From positions 62,001 to 126,000 of the forward strand of contig JAOAEJ010000080.1 of assembly GCA_026416815.1 (NCBI GenBank): a stretch of DNA of 64,000 nt, in the 5' to 3' direction. Shown in pieces: positions 54,625 to 63,125 of this stretch. Under the pieces are notes generated by a model that saw only the letters and a program-made list of their open reading frames with translations, made no database searches and had not been told where the DNA came from. The position numbers and the translations under genes are program-made. Each line of letters opens with the position of its first letter. Position 1 is the stretch's first letter. This DNA comes from Clostridia bacterium. GTDB lineage: Bacteria > Bacillota > Clostridia > Acetivibrionales > DSM-2933.

Positions 54625-54721
54625 GATAGTTTAGGTTGAAAGTGATTTTATCCAGTCAGGCAAATCGCACTTCCACAGCTCATTGCCTGACTGGAAATCA
54701 CTAAGTTCAACCTAAACTATC
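54625..54721 (+). repeat. Palindromic element family P1, copy 2
   Basis: A 97-bp hairpin bounded by GATAGTTTAGG and CCTAAACTATC, ending 22 bases before the small gene at 54744. The inner part (AGTGATTTTATCCAGT, loop with CCACAGCTCATT) is almost identical to copy 3, while the outer arms differ completely yet remain complementary. Confidence 0.88.
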
Positions 54722-54743
54722 TGTATCTAAGGGAGGTATCAAA

Positions 54744-54905
54744 ATGGAGAACTACTTCTATAAATGTCCGCTCTGTGGCTATGTGCATTTAATACCCGCT
54801 TACTGGGTATCTTTTTCCCCGGAAGAAGAAATGTCATTACAGCATGTAAATATGGAAACGAAAGAATTTTGCAGCAGTGAGGTTTTATATTTGGTAAGAG
54901 ATTAG
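54744..54905 (+). CDS. Small zinc-ribbon-like protein
   Basis: 53 residues, preceded by GGGAGGT at a normal distance. The N-terminus YKCPLCGYVH is a zinc-knuckle half; a further cysteine is at 43 but no second CxxC is present, so a full zinc ribbon would need a dimer. No homologue recognised. It lies directly after P1 copy 2. Confidence 0.65.
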   Translation: MENYFYKCPLCGYVHLIPAYWVSFSPEEEMSLQHVNMETKEFCSSEVLYLVRD

Positions 54906-55070
54906 TAGGTTGTTGATGGGAGATTATTAACAGTTTTTAATATTATAGAAGCATATGGGCATTTTGTATAAAATTTCTGGTATGTGTAGGAAAAAATGAA
55001 AATTTATTGTTTAAGCAGTTTCTTGGGTGGTAATGTATTAATGCAAACATATTAATTTTACTGCCCTAAC

Positions 55071-55103
55071 CCCCGTCATATTAGATGAACGGGGCTTTTT
55101 TTA
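55071..55103 (+). terminator. Terminator downstream of the small gene
   Basis: CCCCGT ... ACGGGG with inner CAT/ATG pairing, followed by CTTTTTTT. Confidence 0.85.
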
Positions 55104-55300
55104 TGCCCTAATATACTTATTTTTGAAGTAGTATAAGAAGTAATAAACTTTTGAAAACCTCGAGTAAATTAAAAATCTGAATACATACAAAAAATACACC
55201 TTTATGACTAAATTTGACTACTTTACCATTAAAATCTTGTATGATATACTATTATTGGATAAAAACAATATATTCGTATGTCTATGGAGTATATTATATA

Positions 55301-55398
55301 GATAACCAAAGTTAAAAGTGATTTTATCCAGTTAGGCAAGTTGCACTTACCACAGCTCATTGCCTAACTGGAAATCACTAAGTTTAACTTTGGTTATC
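55301..55398 (+). repeat. Palindromic element family P1, copy 3
   Basis: A 98-bp hairpin bounded by GATAACCAAAG and CTTTGGTTATC, 55 bases upstream of the CBM26-protein start. The outer arms match copy 1; the inner part matches copy 2. Confidence 0.88.
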
Positions 55399-55453
55399 TA
55401 TGCTTCATTGATTATATGTAATAACTCAATATTATTAAGGAGGAATTTGTATA

Positions 55454-56263
55454 ATGGTTAAAAAAATTAGCAGGAAAGTAACAGCATGGTCCGTCGTTTT
55501 TTCAATGTTATGCTTAATGTTTCTGACATTGGTGGCCCCAATGTTCGGTATAACAAAAGCTGAAGCCGCTACCGGACTTACAGTACATTTTAAGAAACCT
55601 TCAACATGGAATAGTGCAGTAAAGATATACTATTGGAATGTTGCTCCCTCTGGTATACCTGGAAGTCCTGTATGGCCTGGAGTTGCAATGATATCAGAAG
55701 GAAACAACTGGTATAAATATACCATTTCCGGTGCAACAAGTGCCAGTATTGTATTCAATGATGGTAAGGGCAAACAAACAGCTAACTTGACAAGAAGCAA
55801 TACCGAAGGCTGGTATTATACAGATAACAAGTGGTATAACTACAATCCGGATTCTACATCTACACCAACCCCTACACCAACCCCAACTGCTACTCCAACA
55901 CCTGTTTCAACACCAACCCCAACCACATTTAACCATATATCCATAGTAGGGTGTACTGCTGTTCAGGAAAGTACCTCCAGTTTAAACATAAAACTGAGTA
56001 CTACTGTTTATACCACTTATCAAAATGCAGTGTATGCTTCTTCTGGAACAGCGACAATAAAAAAAGACGGTAATATTATAGGTACTGTAAATTCATTGTA
56101 TTTTACTTGCCCTGCAGCAAACTATTACGTCCTAAACTATAATCCCTTTACAATGCCTTCAAGTGCACTATCAGGAACCTACGTATGTGAGTATTCAGTA
56201 AGGGATGAACTCTCAGGACTGATATCTAAAAGTAGTATAAATTTTGAGTACGTAAAACCATAA
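55454..56263 (+). CDS. Secreted starch-binding (CBM26-like) protein
   Basis: A 269-residue exported protein. The signal peptide runs to about residue 39 (ending KAEAA). A carbohydrate-binding module like CBM25/26 covers about 40-132 (LTVHFKKPSTWNSAVKIYYW, WPGVAM, NWYKYTI, GWYYTDNKWYNY, with many exposed Trp/Tyr). A PT-rich linker (about 136-160) leads to a C-terminal beta domain of about 105 residues. No catalytic domain is present, so it probably binds alpha-glucan outside the cell or acts as an accessory protein. AAGGAGG lies upstream. The leader carries P1 copy 3. Confidence 0.85.
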   Translation: MVKKISRKVTAWSVVFSMLCLMFLTLVAPMFGITKAEAATGLTVHFKKPSTWNSAVKIYYWNVAPSGIPGSPVWPGVAMISEGNNWYKYTISGATSASIVFNDGKGKQTANLTRSNTEGWYYTDNKWYNYNPDSTSTPTPTPTPTATPTPVSTPTPTTFNHISIVGCTAVQESTSSLNIKLSTTVYTTYQNAVYASSGTATIKKDGNIIGTVNSLYFTCPAANYYVLNYNPFTMPSSALSGTYVCEYSVRDELSGLISKSSINFEYVKP

Positions 56264-56342
56264 GCACTGTATAATTTCCTAAACAAATAAATTTTATAAA
56301 TATAACTCATAAGAACAAGAATTTAGAACATTCCGGTAAGTT

Positions 56343-56391
56343 AAAAATATTTTACTGTAAGCTGTTAAATTTACAGTAAAATATTTTTTTA
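56343..56391 (+). terminator. Terminator after the CBM26-protein gene
   Basis: AAAAATATTTTACTGTAA paired with TTTACAGTAAAATATTTTT. Confidence 0.88.
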
Positions 56392-57381
56392 TGTAGAAAA
56401 ATTAAAAAATAATTATGCAAAATTCCGATTTTCAGCCTCAAAATTATATGGTAGAATTAACACATCACATACAAATGTGTTCTAAATTTAGTCTGAATTA
56501 CCTTGTTTTTGTTTTCCGTACAGTAAAAATTTAATATAGATATAGATATATAAAGAGAGAAAACTTACTTTAAACTAATTTGTTATCCGGGGTTTATATG
56601 GGATGGTTATACTCCAGCTAGTTTTATAACTTTGTTTACTGGTGATATATTGTAGATATGTGTTTTTACGCAAGTCTACTCCCATAGCTTAACTTACTGG
56701 ATTTTTTTAATGCAAATTATATTAGTTAGTATAGTCATGAAGGAGTATCGGGATATGTTAAAGAGAAAAATAGTGCATTCTAATATTACGACTTTCGGTG
56801 TAAATTGGAGTTTACATAAAAAAATAGACAGAATTTTAAGCCGCGCCCAAGCAAAATGTTCACTTCTTCTAGACCTATATACCTAATCTGGCTTTAACTA
56901 TATATTTTCCTATGAGCGGAATACATATATTAGGTGTTTGGAGTGGGAATTCTTTAATATCCAATGAACTCTATAATGATAAAAATAGGATTGATACATC
57001 CATATAGCTTTTTATGTAAATTTGGTTAGCGCCAATAAGGTAGAAATCTGGTGGATGATATAGTTCTATAGTTTTATTTTGGTGAATAATTTTTACAGAT
57101 TTACTTCGGTCGGCAGAAATAAAGTATATAAGAGGACACTTGAGAGTGATAAAAGTGTATTAAAAAGTCAGTGTATATTAGAGAGATAAAAAGAAAAGAG
57201 ATATGTTTAGTGTATTTTTAATAAAAGGTAAAAATATCCTTTTGTTGAGATGAGAATACATTCTGCCGACTGGAGTAATAATAAAAAATTCATATATATA
57301 TTTAACTTTCAAAAAATTTCTTTAATCAATATATAGTTAACGGGCAAAATAGTAGGGATTATATTTTTAGGAGGGTTGTTC
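56392..57381. other. Long gene-poor AT-rich region
   Basis: About 990 bases. Apart from one doubtful 43-codon frame (56755-56886) I see no gene, known RNA or strong hairpin. It may hold decayed sequence or a long regulatory region. Confidence 0.45.
56755..56886 (+). CDS. Possible 43-residue peptide (doubtful)
   Basis: The ATG is 9 bases after AAGGAG. The product is basic (KRK, HKK, RILSR) with one cysteine and no recognised domain. Only the ribosome site supports it; base composition around it is unremarkable. Confidence 0.25.
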   Translation: MLKRKIVHSNITTFGVNWSLHKKIDRILSRAQAKCSLLLDLYT

Positions 57382-57783
57382 ATGAGTCAAAATCAAAATA
57401 ACCATAGTCAGCAAAAGGCATTGGATGGTAAAAATGAATTGAGAATGGCAAATGAACGAAGAATCGAGGCTATGCTTGAGATAAACGATAAGTACATTCG
57501 TACACAACGGCACTTGGAGCAGCACTCGGACATAACTAACCTTGACAACCTAAAGCATTCTCTGGAAGTCCAGCATGAAAGAGAAGAACGAATGGAAAAC
57601 CTAAAAAATATAATTGCATATGGGATACATGAAGAGGTAGACGAAAGGAAAAATCTTAAACGAAATCTTGAGTTTACAGATCATTATTTGCAGCACCACG
57701 CTGCCCATATGGATGAAGATACTTTAAATAGAACAATGGAAAAACAGGAACACAGAAGAGAGCAGTTGAAATTTTTAGATTAA
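57382..57783 (+). CDS. Charged helical protein of unknown function
   Basis: A 133-residue soluble protein very rich in E, R, H, N and Q, probably all helical or coiled coil (NERRIEAMLEINDKYI ... MEKQEHRREQLKFL). It contains a loose internal repeat: QRHLEQHSDITNLDNLKHSLE and DHYLQHHAAHMDEDTLNRTME are similar. I chose the ATG 6 bases after AGGAGGG; a TTG two codons earlier overlaps the ribosome site. Monocistronic with its own terminator. No family recognised; small glutamine-rich proteins of this sort occur in spores, but that is speculation. Confidence 0.7.
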   Translation: MSQNQNNHSQQKALDGKNELRMANERRIEAMLEINDKYIRTQRHLEQHSDITNLDNLKHSLEVQHEREERMENLKNIIAYGIHEEVDERKNLKRNLEFTDHYLQHHAAHMDEDTLNRTMEKQEHRREQLKFLD

Positions 57784-57798
57784 TAGGTGCTGTAAAAA

Positions 57799-57830
57799 AT
57801 CCCCGTGGGTAAAGCTACTCACGGGGATTA
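57799..57830 (+). terminator. Terminator-type hairpin
   Basis: Perfect 11-bp stem ATCCCCGTGGG-like arm paired with its complement (CTCACGGGGAT); weak T tail. Confidence 0.7.
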
Positions 57831-57924
57831 CTATATCTAAGCAATTAAATATATAATCATATACGACTTTGGTATCTGTAGTTATGTTAAGCTAATAACA
57901 GAAATAGGAAGAGGAGATACAGAT

Positions 57925-58164
57925 ATGGAATTTTGCAAATGCGGTTCGATAAAAGTTAGAGGTAATTGCAGCAATAAGAAATGTAATGAGCATACTAAAG
58001 CACTGGTTAATGAAGCTACGTACCAACAAATCGAGTACATAAGAAACCTTGCCGAGCGACTAGGCGAAGATACAACCGGTATGGATTTTGAATATATGAG
58101 TAAGCAGGAGGCCTCAAATCTGATAAAAAAATATCTTGAAAGGCTGGAGGTAGATGAAGCCTAA
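57925..58164 (+). CDS. Small protein with N-terminal Cys cluster
   Basis: 79 residues. Cysteines 4, 6, 14 and 19 (CKCGSIKVRGNCSNKKC) could form a zinc site. Residues about 31-75 (TYQQIEYIRNLAERLGED ... SKQEASNLIKKYLE) look like the helical tail seen in many clostridial and phage DNA-metabolism proteins. GAGGAG precedes the ATG. It stands alone; function unknown. Confidence 0.65.
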   Translation: MEFCKCGSIKVRGNCSNKKCNEHTKALVNEATYQQIEYIRNLAERLGEDTTGMDFEYMSKQEASNLIKKYLERLEVDEA

Positions 58165-58314
58165 AAAAGAGAAACGTATAAAAGTCATATAGCTATCTAC
58201 AAGAAAATGATAAGTGTAAATTTGTTTTTTTATATTTAAAATGGTAAAATATACTTGGTTAAGGTCGGTAAATGAAGAGGACTAACAGGAACAAGTATAA
58301 CTGGAGGGAGCAAG

Positions 58315-58884
58315 ATGGGTATGGGTTATGAAGCCTTGGGGCAAAACGGTGTGATATACACTAAAGAATACATAAAGAGCTTGGTATTGCTAAGTGAAAA
58401 TTCAAATATAAGCTTGAATATGAATATATCCTGCGAGATTTTAAACTTTAGCAAAAAAGGCAGTAACCCATTCTATAATAACATTCGCAAATACATCAAC
58501 ATAAAAAAACTTAATGAAGCCGAAGTAATGCTCAATTCGGTAGAGGATAGGCCTGCTGAATGGCATTACCTTAAAGGTATAATTAACCTTCAAAGAGGTT
58601 GGTATGATATAGCACAAGAAAACTTGCAACAAGCTGTTAAAATGCAACCTGATAATACAGAGTTTATTGACGCCTTGGCTAATATGCTGCACAATAATTC
58701 CTTATATTTAAGTTTTTCCTATAATAGTGATCGTAAAAAAGATAAATGGTATCATGAAGTTTGCTCATGCTGCGACTGCAATACCGACTGTTGTGATTGC
58801 TGTCACTGCTGCAATAAGTGTGAAAATCGTGGTGATTCTCATTGTTGCTGCGGCAGTGAATGTGATTGTAATTGCTGTGATTAA
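58315..58884 (+). CDS. TPR-like protein with an extremely cysteine-rich C-terminus
   Basis: A 189-residue soluble protein. Residues about 60-125 form one to two TPR-like helical pairs (WHYLKGIINLQRGWYDIAQENL). The last 42 residues contain 18 cysteines, mostly as CC, CxC and CCxCC, interspersed with D, N and H; the tail ends NCCD. There is no signal peptide, so it is probably intracellular. The tail could bind metal (metallothionein-like) or be disulfide cross-linked in a spore structure. GGAGGGAG precedes the ATG. It lies just upstream of the hrcA promoter. Confidence 0.72.
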   Translation: MGMGYEALGQNGVIYTKEYIKSLVLLSENSNISLNMNISCEILNFSKKGSNPFYNNIRKYINIKKLNEAEVMLNSVEDRPAEWHYLKGIINLQRGWYDIAQENLQQAVKMQPDNTEFIDALANMLHNNSLYLSFSYNSDRKKDKWYHEVCSCCDCNTDCCDCCHCCNKCENRGDSHCCCGSECDCNCCD

Positions 58885-58937
58885 AATCAGCTGTGAATAA
58901 TGGCACTTATTAGAACAAATAATATCCATAAAAACTC

Positions 58938-58966
58938 TTGACAAAAAAAATTACAGATGGTATTTT
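58938..58966 (+). promoter_or_regulatory. Sigma-A type promoter of the hrcA operon
   Basis: TTGACA (58938-58943), a 17-base spacer, then TATTTT (58961-58966). The CIRCE operator begins 10 bases downstream, covering the expected transcription start. Confidence 0.7.
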
Positions 58967-58976
58967 TAAAATATAA

Positions 58977-59003
58977 TTAGCACTCGACTCGAAGGAGTGC
59001 TAA
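58977..59003 (+). promoter_or_regulatory. CIRCE operator (HrcA binding site)
   Basis: Perfect consensus TTAGCACTC, 9-base spacer, GAGTGCTAA, 17 bases before the hrcA start. HrcA binding represses the operon until heat or unfolded protein titrates GroE. Confidence 0.98.
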
Positions 59004-59020
59004 CAAGAGGGGTGTAATAG

Positions 59021-60070
59021 ATGTTCTTGGATGATAGAAAGAGGAGGATACTCCAGGCGATTATCGACGATTACATCGACACTGCAGAACCCATTGGCTC
59101 AAGGTCTATAGCGAGAAAACACGAACTCGGGTTAAGCTCAGCTACAATTAGAAATGAAATGGCAGACCTGGAGGAAATGGGGTATTTGGAGCAGCCACAT
59201 ACGTCGGCAGGGAGAATTCCTTCTGATAAAGGTTATAGATTTTATGTAGATCAATTAATGAAGATGACGGAATTGTCCACTGAGGAGATCATAAGTATAA
59301 GGAATGCCATGGAAGTTCGCATAAACGAGTTGAGCCAGTTGATACGGCAGGCTTCCATGATAATGTCGAAAATTACAAGATACACCTCCTTGGCAGTACC
59401 TCCTCAACTGAAGAAAAGTACTTTGAAAGCAGTTCAGGTTGTGCCTATAGAACCGGATAAAGTACTAGTAATAGTTGTTATAAATGCAGGGGTTGTACGA
59501 AATAATATGGTGAAAATCCCAAAAGAGGTTTCACCGGATTATTTGATTAATGTCTCCAATGTACTAAACGAAAAGCTTAGCGGACATACGCTGGAGCAAT
59601 TAAATCTTCCTTTTATAATAAAGGAGGTTGAATCCAGTGTAGGGGCGTGCAGTGAACTGTTAGGGCCTATACTGAACAGTGTTGTAGAGTGCATTAAACA
59701 GGTAGATAACGCAGAGGTAATTACCGATGGTGCCACTAATATATTTAATTACCCTGAATTCAGGGATTTAATAAAAGCCAGAGAGTTTCTAAATGTATTA
59801 GATGAAAAAGATATCATCTGTAAGCTTCTTGCAAATAATTATGACAAAAAAGGCATAAACATTCTAATTGGTAATGAACACGGTTTGGAAGAAATAAAAG
59901 AGTGTACTTTGATAACGACAACTTATAGTATGGGCGATATAGTTGTAGGGTCTATAGGAATTATCGGTCCGACCAGGATGGAATATTCAAAAGTAATATC
60001 GTCCATGAACTATATTAGAAAGAAAATAAACCAGGAAATTAACAAGCTTATTGATGAAAAATTTGAATAA
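59021..60070 (+). CDS. hrcA: Heat-inducible transcription repressor HrcA
   Basis: A 349-residue repressor of class I heat-shock genes. An N-terminal winged helix (about 1-80; RKRRILQAIIDDYIDTAEPI, SIARKHELGLSSATIRNEM, TSAGRIPSDKGYRFYVD) is followed by a GAF-like dimerisation domain. First gene of the operon; it represses itself through the CIRCE site. The start has AGAGGGG upstream. Confidence 0.98.
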   Translation: MFLDDRKRRILQAIIDDYIDTAEPIGSRSIARKHELGLSSATIRNEMADLEEMGYLEQPHTSAGRIPSDKGYRFYVDQLMKMTELSTEEIISIRNAMEVRINELSQLIRQASMIMSKITRYTSLAVPPQLKKSTLKAVQVVPIEPDKVLVIVVINAGVVRNNMVKIPKEVSPDYLINVSNVLNEKLSGHTLEQLNLPFIIKEVESSVGACSELLGPILNSVVECIKQVDNAEVITDGATNIFNYPEFRDLIKAREFLNVLDEKDIICKLLANNYDKKGINILIGNEHGLEEIKECTLITTTYSMGDIVVGSIGIIGPTRMEYSKVISSMNYIRKKINQEINKLIDEKFE

Positions 60071-60086
60071 ATCTTTATAGCAGAGT

Positions 60087-60125
60087 CGAGGAGGAGAGCT
60101 GCATTTACTCTAGCTAAACTCCTCG
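60087..60125 (+). other. Hairpin between hrcA and grpE
   Basis: CGAGGAG/CTCCTCG stem with inner AGCT/AGCT pairing and no T run. Probably an mRNA processing or stability element. Confidence 0.5.
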
Positions 60126-60161
60126 GTTAAAGACTAAATACAGGAGGGCGAAATAGAAAGA

Positions 60162-60743
60162 ATGAGTAACGATAACAGGACTAACGAGAATCGTGAAGAA
60201 ATGGAAAGCTCCAATTCGGAACTTCAAAACGAACAAAATAATTCAGATAAGGAGCAAAATGACTTGGGCAATGAAGAGACAGCTTCGATTAAATCTCAGT
60301 TAGCTGAAAAAACAAAGCAGTGTGAAGAATATCTAAGTATGCTTCAGAGAACTGCTGCAGAATTTGATAACTATAAGAAAAGGACTGCAAAAGAGAAGGA
60401 AGCTCTGCACGCAGAGGTCACCGGAGACGTACTTGCGGCTTTCTTGCCGATAATAGACAATCTTGAGAGAGCAATTCAAGCTTCCTCAGCTAATGGCGGT
60501 GGGGGACAATCGTTGAAAGAAGGGATTGAGCTTGTTTTCAGACAGATTAAAGATACTATGAAAAACTTCGGTGTGGAGGAAATAAAGGGTGTTGGAGAAA
60601 TTTTCGACCCACAAGTACATAACGCCGTTATGCATATCGATGATGAATCTTACGGGGAAAATGTAGTAGTGGAAGAATTTCAGAAAGGCTACACTCTAAA
60701 GGGAAAAGTTATTAGGCATAGCATGGTAAAGGTAGCAAACTAG
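60162..60743 (+). CDS. grpE: Nucleotide exchange factor GrpE
   Basis: A 193-residue co-chaperone that releases ADP from DnaK. It has an acidic disordered N-terminus (about 1-45), a long dimerising helix (about 45-110; TAAEFDNYKKRTAKEKE) and a C-terminal beta domain with the signature FDPQVHNAVMHI ... GYTLKGKVIRHSMVKVA. CAGGAGGG precedes the ATG. Its TAG stop lies inside the first bases of repeat P2. Confidence 0.98.
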   Translation: MSNDNRTNENREEMESSNSELQNEQNNSDKEQNDLGNEETASIKSQLAEKTKQCEEYLSMLQRTAAEFDNYKKRTAKEKEALHAEVTGDVLAAFLPIIDNLERAIQASSANGGGGQSLKEGIELVFRQIKDTMKNFGVEEIKGVGEIFDPQVHNAVMHIDDESYGENVVVEEFQKGYTLKGKVIRHSMVKVAN

Positions 60744-60845
60744 TGCTTTTAACATTACAAATTTCTACTCACTGAAATGTTAAAAATTCACTTCCTTAGT
60801 TGTTGTGCCTTGCCTCTAGAAACGAATTCTGTTATAAGGCATTAG
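60740..60845 (+). repeat. Palindromic element family P2, compact copy
   Basis: A 106-bp element bounded by CTAGTGC and GGCATTAG. It contains a first hairpin (AACATT ... AATGTT) and a second (TGCCTT ... AAGGCA) whose loop carries GAATTC. It fills most of the grpE-dnaK gap and overlaps the grpE stop. Confidence 0.78.
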
Positions 60846-60968
60846 AGTAACATTAACAATTCAGGAGATATAAAAAATATTTCAATATTAAGCTTACTAT
60901 AAAATTATCATATAAAGAATTTTAACTTCTAACATCTAATAAAGTTGAAACAGGAGGTAACAAATAAT

Positions 60969-62825
60969 ATGGCAAAAGTAATTGGTATAGATTTAGGTAC
61001 CACAAATTCATGTGTAGCGGTTATGGAAGGTGGAGAACCGGTAGTAATTCCAAACGCTGAAGGTAATAGAACAACCCCATCGGTAGTAGCTTTCTCAAAA
61101 ACTGCTGAGAGGTTGGTAGGACAGGTTGCTAAGAGGCAGGCAATAACAAATCCTGAGAGGACTGTTATATCAATTAAGAGAGATATGGGTACCGACAGAA
61201 GGGTTAAAATAGATGAAAACCAGTTTACCCCTCAAGAAATCTCAGCTATGATACTTCAAAAACTAAAATCTGATGCTGAAGCTTATTTAGGTGAGACTGT
61301 AACTCAAGCTGTTATTACTGTACCTGCGTATTTCAGTGACTCACAGAGGCAGGCGACCAAGGATGCAGGTAAAATTGCAGGGCTTGAAGTTTTAAGGATT
61401 GTAAACGAACCAACTGCTGCAGCTCTTGCATATGGTCTTGATAAAGAAAACGATCAAAAAATAATGGTGTATGACTTGGGTGGAGGTACGTTTGACGTAT
61501 CAATACTGGAAATAGGAGACGGAGTATTTGAGGTTTTGGCAACTCATGGTAATAATAGACTCGGTGGAGATGACTTTGACCAGAGAATCATTGATTTCCT
61601 TGTGGATTCATTCAAGAGAGAAACCGGCATAGATTTAAAAAATGACAAAATGGCTATGCAAAGGCTTAAAGAGTCTGCAGAAAAAGCTAAGATCGAACTC
61701 TCCGGAGTTGCAACAACTAATATAAACTTACCTTTTATAACAGCTGATGCAACAGGTCCAAAGCACCTTGATATAACACTCACAAGAGCGAAATTTGATG
61801 AAATTACAGCAGATCTTGTTGAAAAAACAATGGAACCTACAAGACAGGCAATGAAGGATGCAGGATTAACTCCTGACAAAATAGATAAGGTACTTCTTGT
61901 TGGTGGTTCTACAAGAATCCCGGCAGTACAGGAAGCAGTTAGAAAATATCTCGGTAAAGAGCCGTTCAAGGGAATTAATCCTGACGAGTGTGTTGCTGTA
62001 GGCGCTGCTATACAAGCCGGCGTATTGACCGGGGAAGTAAAAGACCTGCTTTTGCTTGATGTAACTCCTTTGTCACTAGGTATTGAAACTCTCGGCGGAG
62101 TATTTACAAAACTTATCGAAAGAAATACAACAATACCTACAAAGAAGAGTCAGGTGTTCTCTACCGCGGCTGACGGCCAAACCAGCGTTGAGATTCATGT
62201 TCTCCAAGGTGAAAGAGAAATGGCAGCCTACAATAAAACCCTCGGTAGGTTCCAATTGACTGGTATTCCACCAGCGCCAAGGGGAGTTCCGCAGGTAGAA
62301 GTAACCTTCGATATAGACGCTAACGGTATAGCCCATGTTTCTGCTAAAGATCTCGGAACAGGAAATGAGCAGAAGATTACAATTACAGCTTCCACCAACC
62401 TGAGTGACTCTGAAATAGACAAGGCGGTTAAGGAAGCAGAAAAGTATGCTGCAGAAGATAAAAAGAGAAAAGAAGAAATTGAAATTAGAAATAATGCTGA
62501 TTCAATGGTATATCAGTCTGAAAAGACATTAAAGGATCTGGGAGATAAACTGGGTGCGGATGATAAAGCCAAAGTAGAAGCAGAAATAAATAAAGTAAAA
62601 GAAGCTTTAAAAGGCACTGATACCGAAGCTATAAAAACTTCAACCGAAGCGTTGACGCAAGCTTTCTATGATGTATCGGCAAAAATTTATCAACAGAATC
62701 CTGAAGCTCAAGGTGCAGGATTTAATCCTGGTGCAGGAGCAAATCCAGGAGCAAACCCTGGTGCAGGAGCACAGGAAAATGTGTATGACGCAGATTACAA
62801 AGTAGTGGATGATGATAAGAAATAA
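60969..62825 (+). CDS. dnaK: Chaperone DnaK (Hsp70)
   Basis: A 618-residue ATP-dependent chaperone. The ATPase domain has [14 protein letters not shown] at the N-terminus, [14 protein letters not shown] and [15 protein letters not shown]; the interdomain linker is [16 protein letters not shown]. Substrate-binding and lid domains follow, with a G/A/N-rich tail ending in the usual acidic DDDKK. I chose the ATG at 60969 after AGGAGG; an earlier frame start at 60945 would add eight residues with no ribosome site. Confidence 0.99.
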   Translation: MAKVIGIDLGTTNSCVAVMEGGEPVVIPNAEGNRTTPSVVAFSKTAERLVGQVAKRQAITNPERTVISIKRDMGTDRRVKIDENQFTPQEISAMILQKLKSDAEAYLGETVTQAVITVPAYFSDSQRQATKDAGKIAGLEVLRIVNEPTAAALAYGLDKENDQKIMVYDLGGGTFDVSILEIGDGVFEVLATHGNNRLGGDDFDQRIIDFLVDSFKRETGIDLKNDKMAMQRLKESAEKAKIELSGVATTNINLPFITADATGPKHLDITLTRAKFDEITADLVEKTMEPTRQAMKDAGLTPDKIDKVLLVGGSTRIPAVQEAVRKYLGKEPFKGINPDECVAVGAAIQAGVLTGEVKDLLLLDVTPLSLGIETLGGVFTKLIERNTTIPTKKSQVFSTAADGQTSVEIHVLQGEREMAAYNKTLGRFQLTGIPPAPRGVPQVEVTFDIDANGIAHVSAKDLGTGNEQKITITASTNLSDSEIDKAVKEAEKYAAEDKKRKEEIEIRNNADSMVYQSEKTLKDLGDKLGADDKAKVEAEINKVKEALKGTDTEAIKTSTEALTQAFYDVSAKIYQQNPEAQGAGFNPGAGANPGANPGAGAQENVYDADYKVVDDDKK

Positions 62826-62841
62826 TTTGAAAATTTAGCAG

Positions 62842-62882
62842 TTAACAAGCCAAAGCCGCAACACTGACTTTGGCTTGTTAAG
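62842..62882 (+). terminator. Terminator-type hairpin between dnaK and dnaJ
   Basis: Perfect 14-bp stem TTAACAAGCCAAAG/CTTTGGCTTGTTAA with little T tail; it probably reduces readthrough into dnaJ. Confidence 0.75.
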
Positions 62883-63125
62883 TTTATACACCGGATTTGA
62901 ATTGAATGAGTATTTGTAGAATTGTAGTTATTCAATTTAAATATTGGCATACATATACTTAAAAAAATTTTGTTTTGAGTAACGCTATAAAGTTCATTTT
63001 TAATATGCTATAATAGTTCAGGTTAATTTGCGTTACTGAAGTATTATTTTTCGTATAGGGGTTTATGATTTTGTTTTAATAATATTTATTGTTAGCATTC
63101 AGAGCATATAGAAGGAGTTGATTGG

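Noticed and set aside
60740-60845. P2 elements as integron attC sites, or P1 as retron msr-msd
   Set aside because: No integron integrase or reverse transcriptase gene in the window, and the attC core-site motifs are not present.
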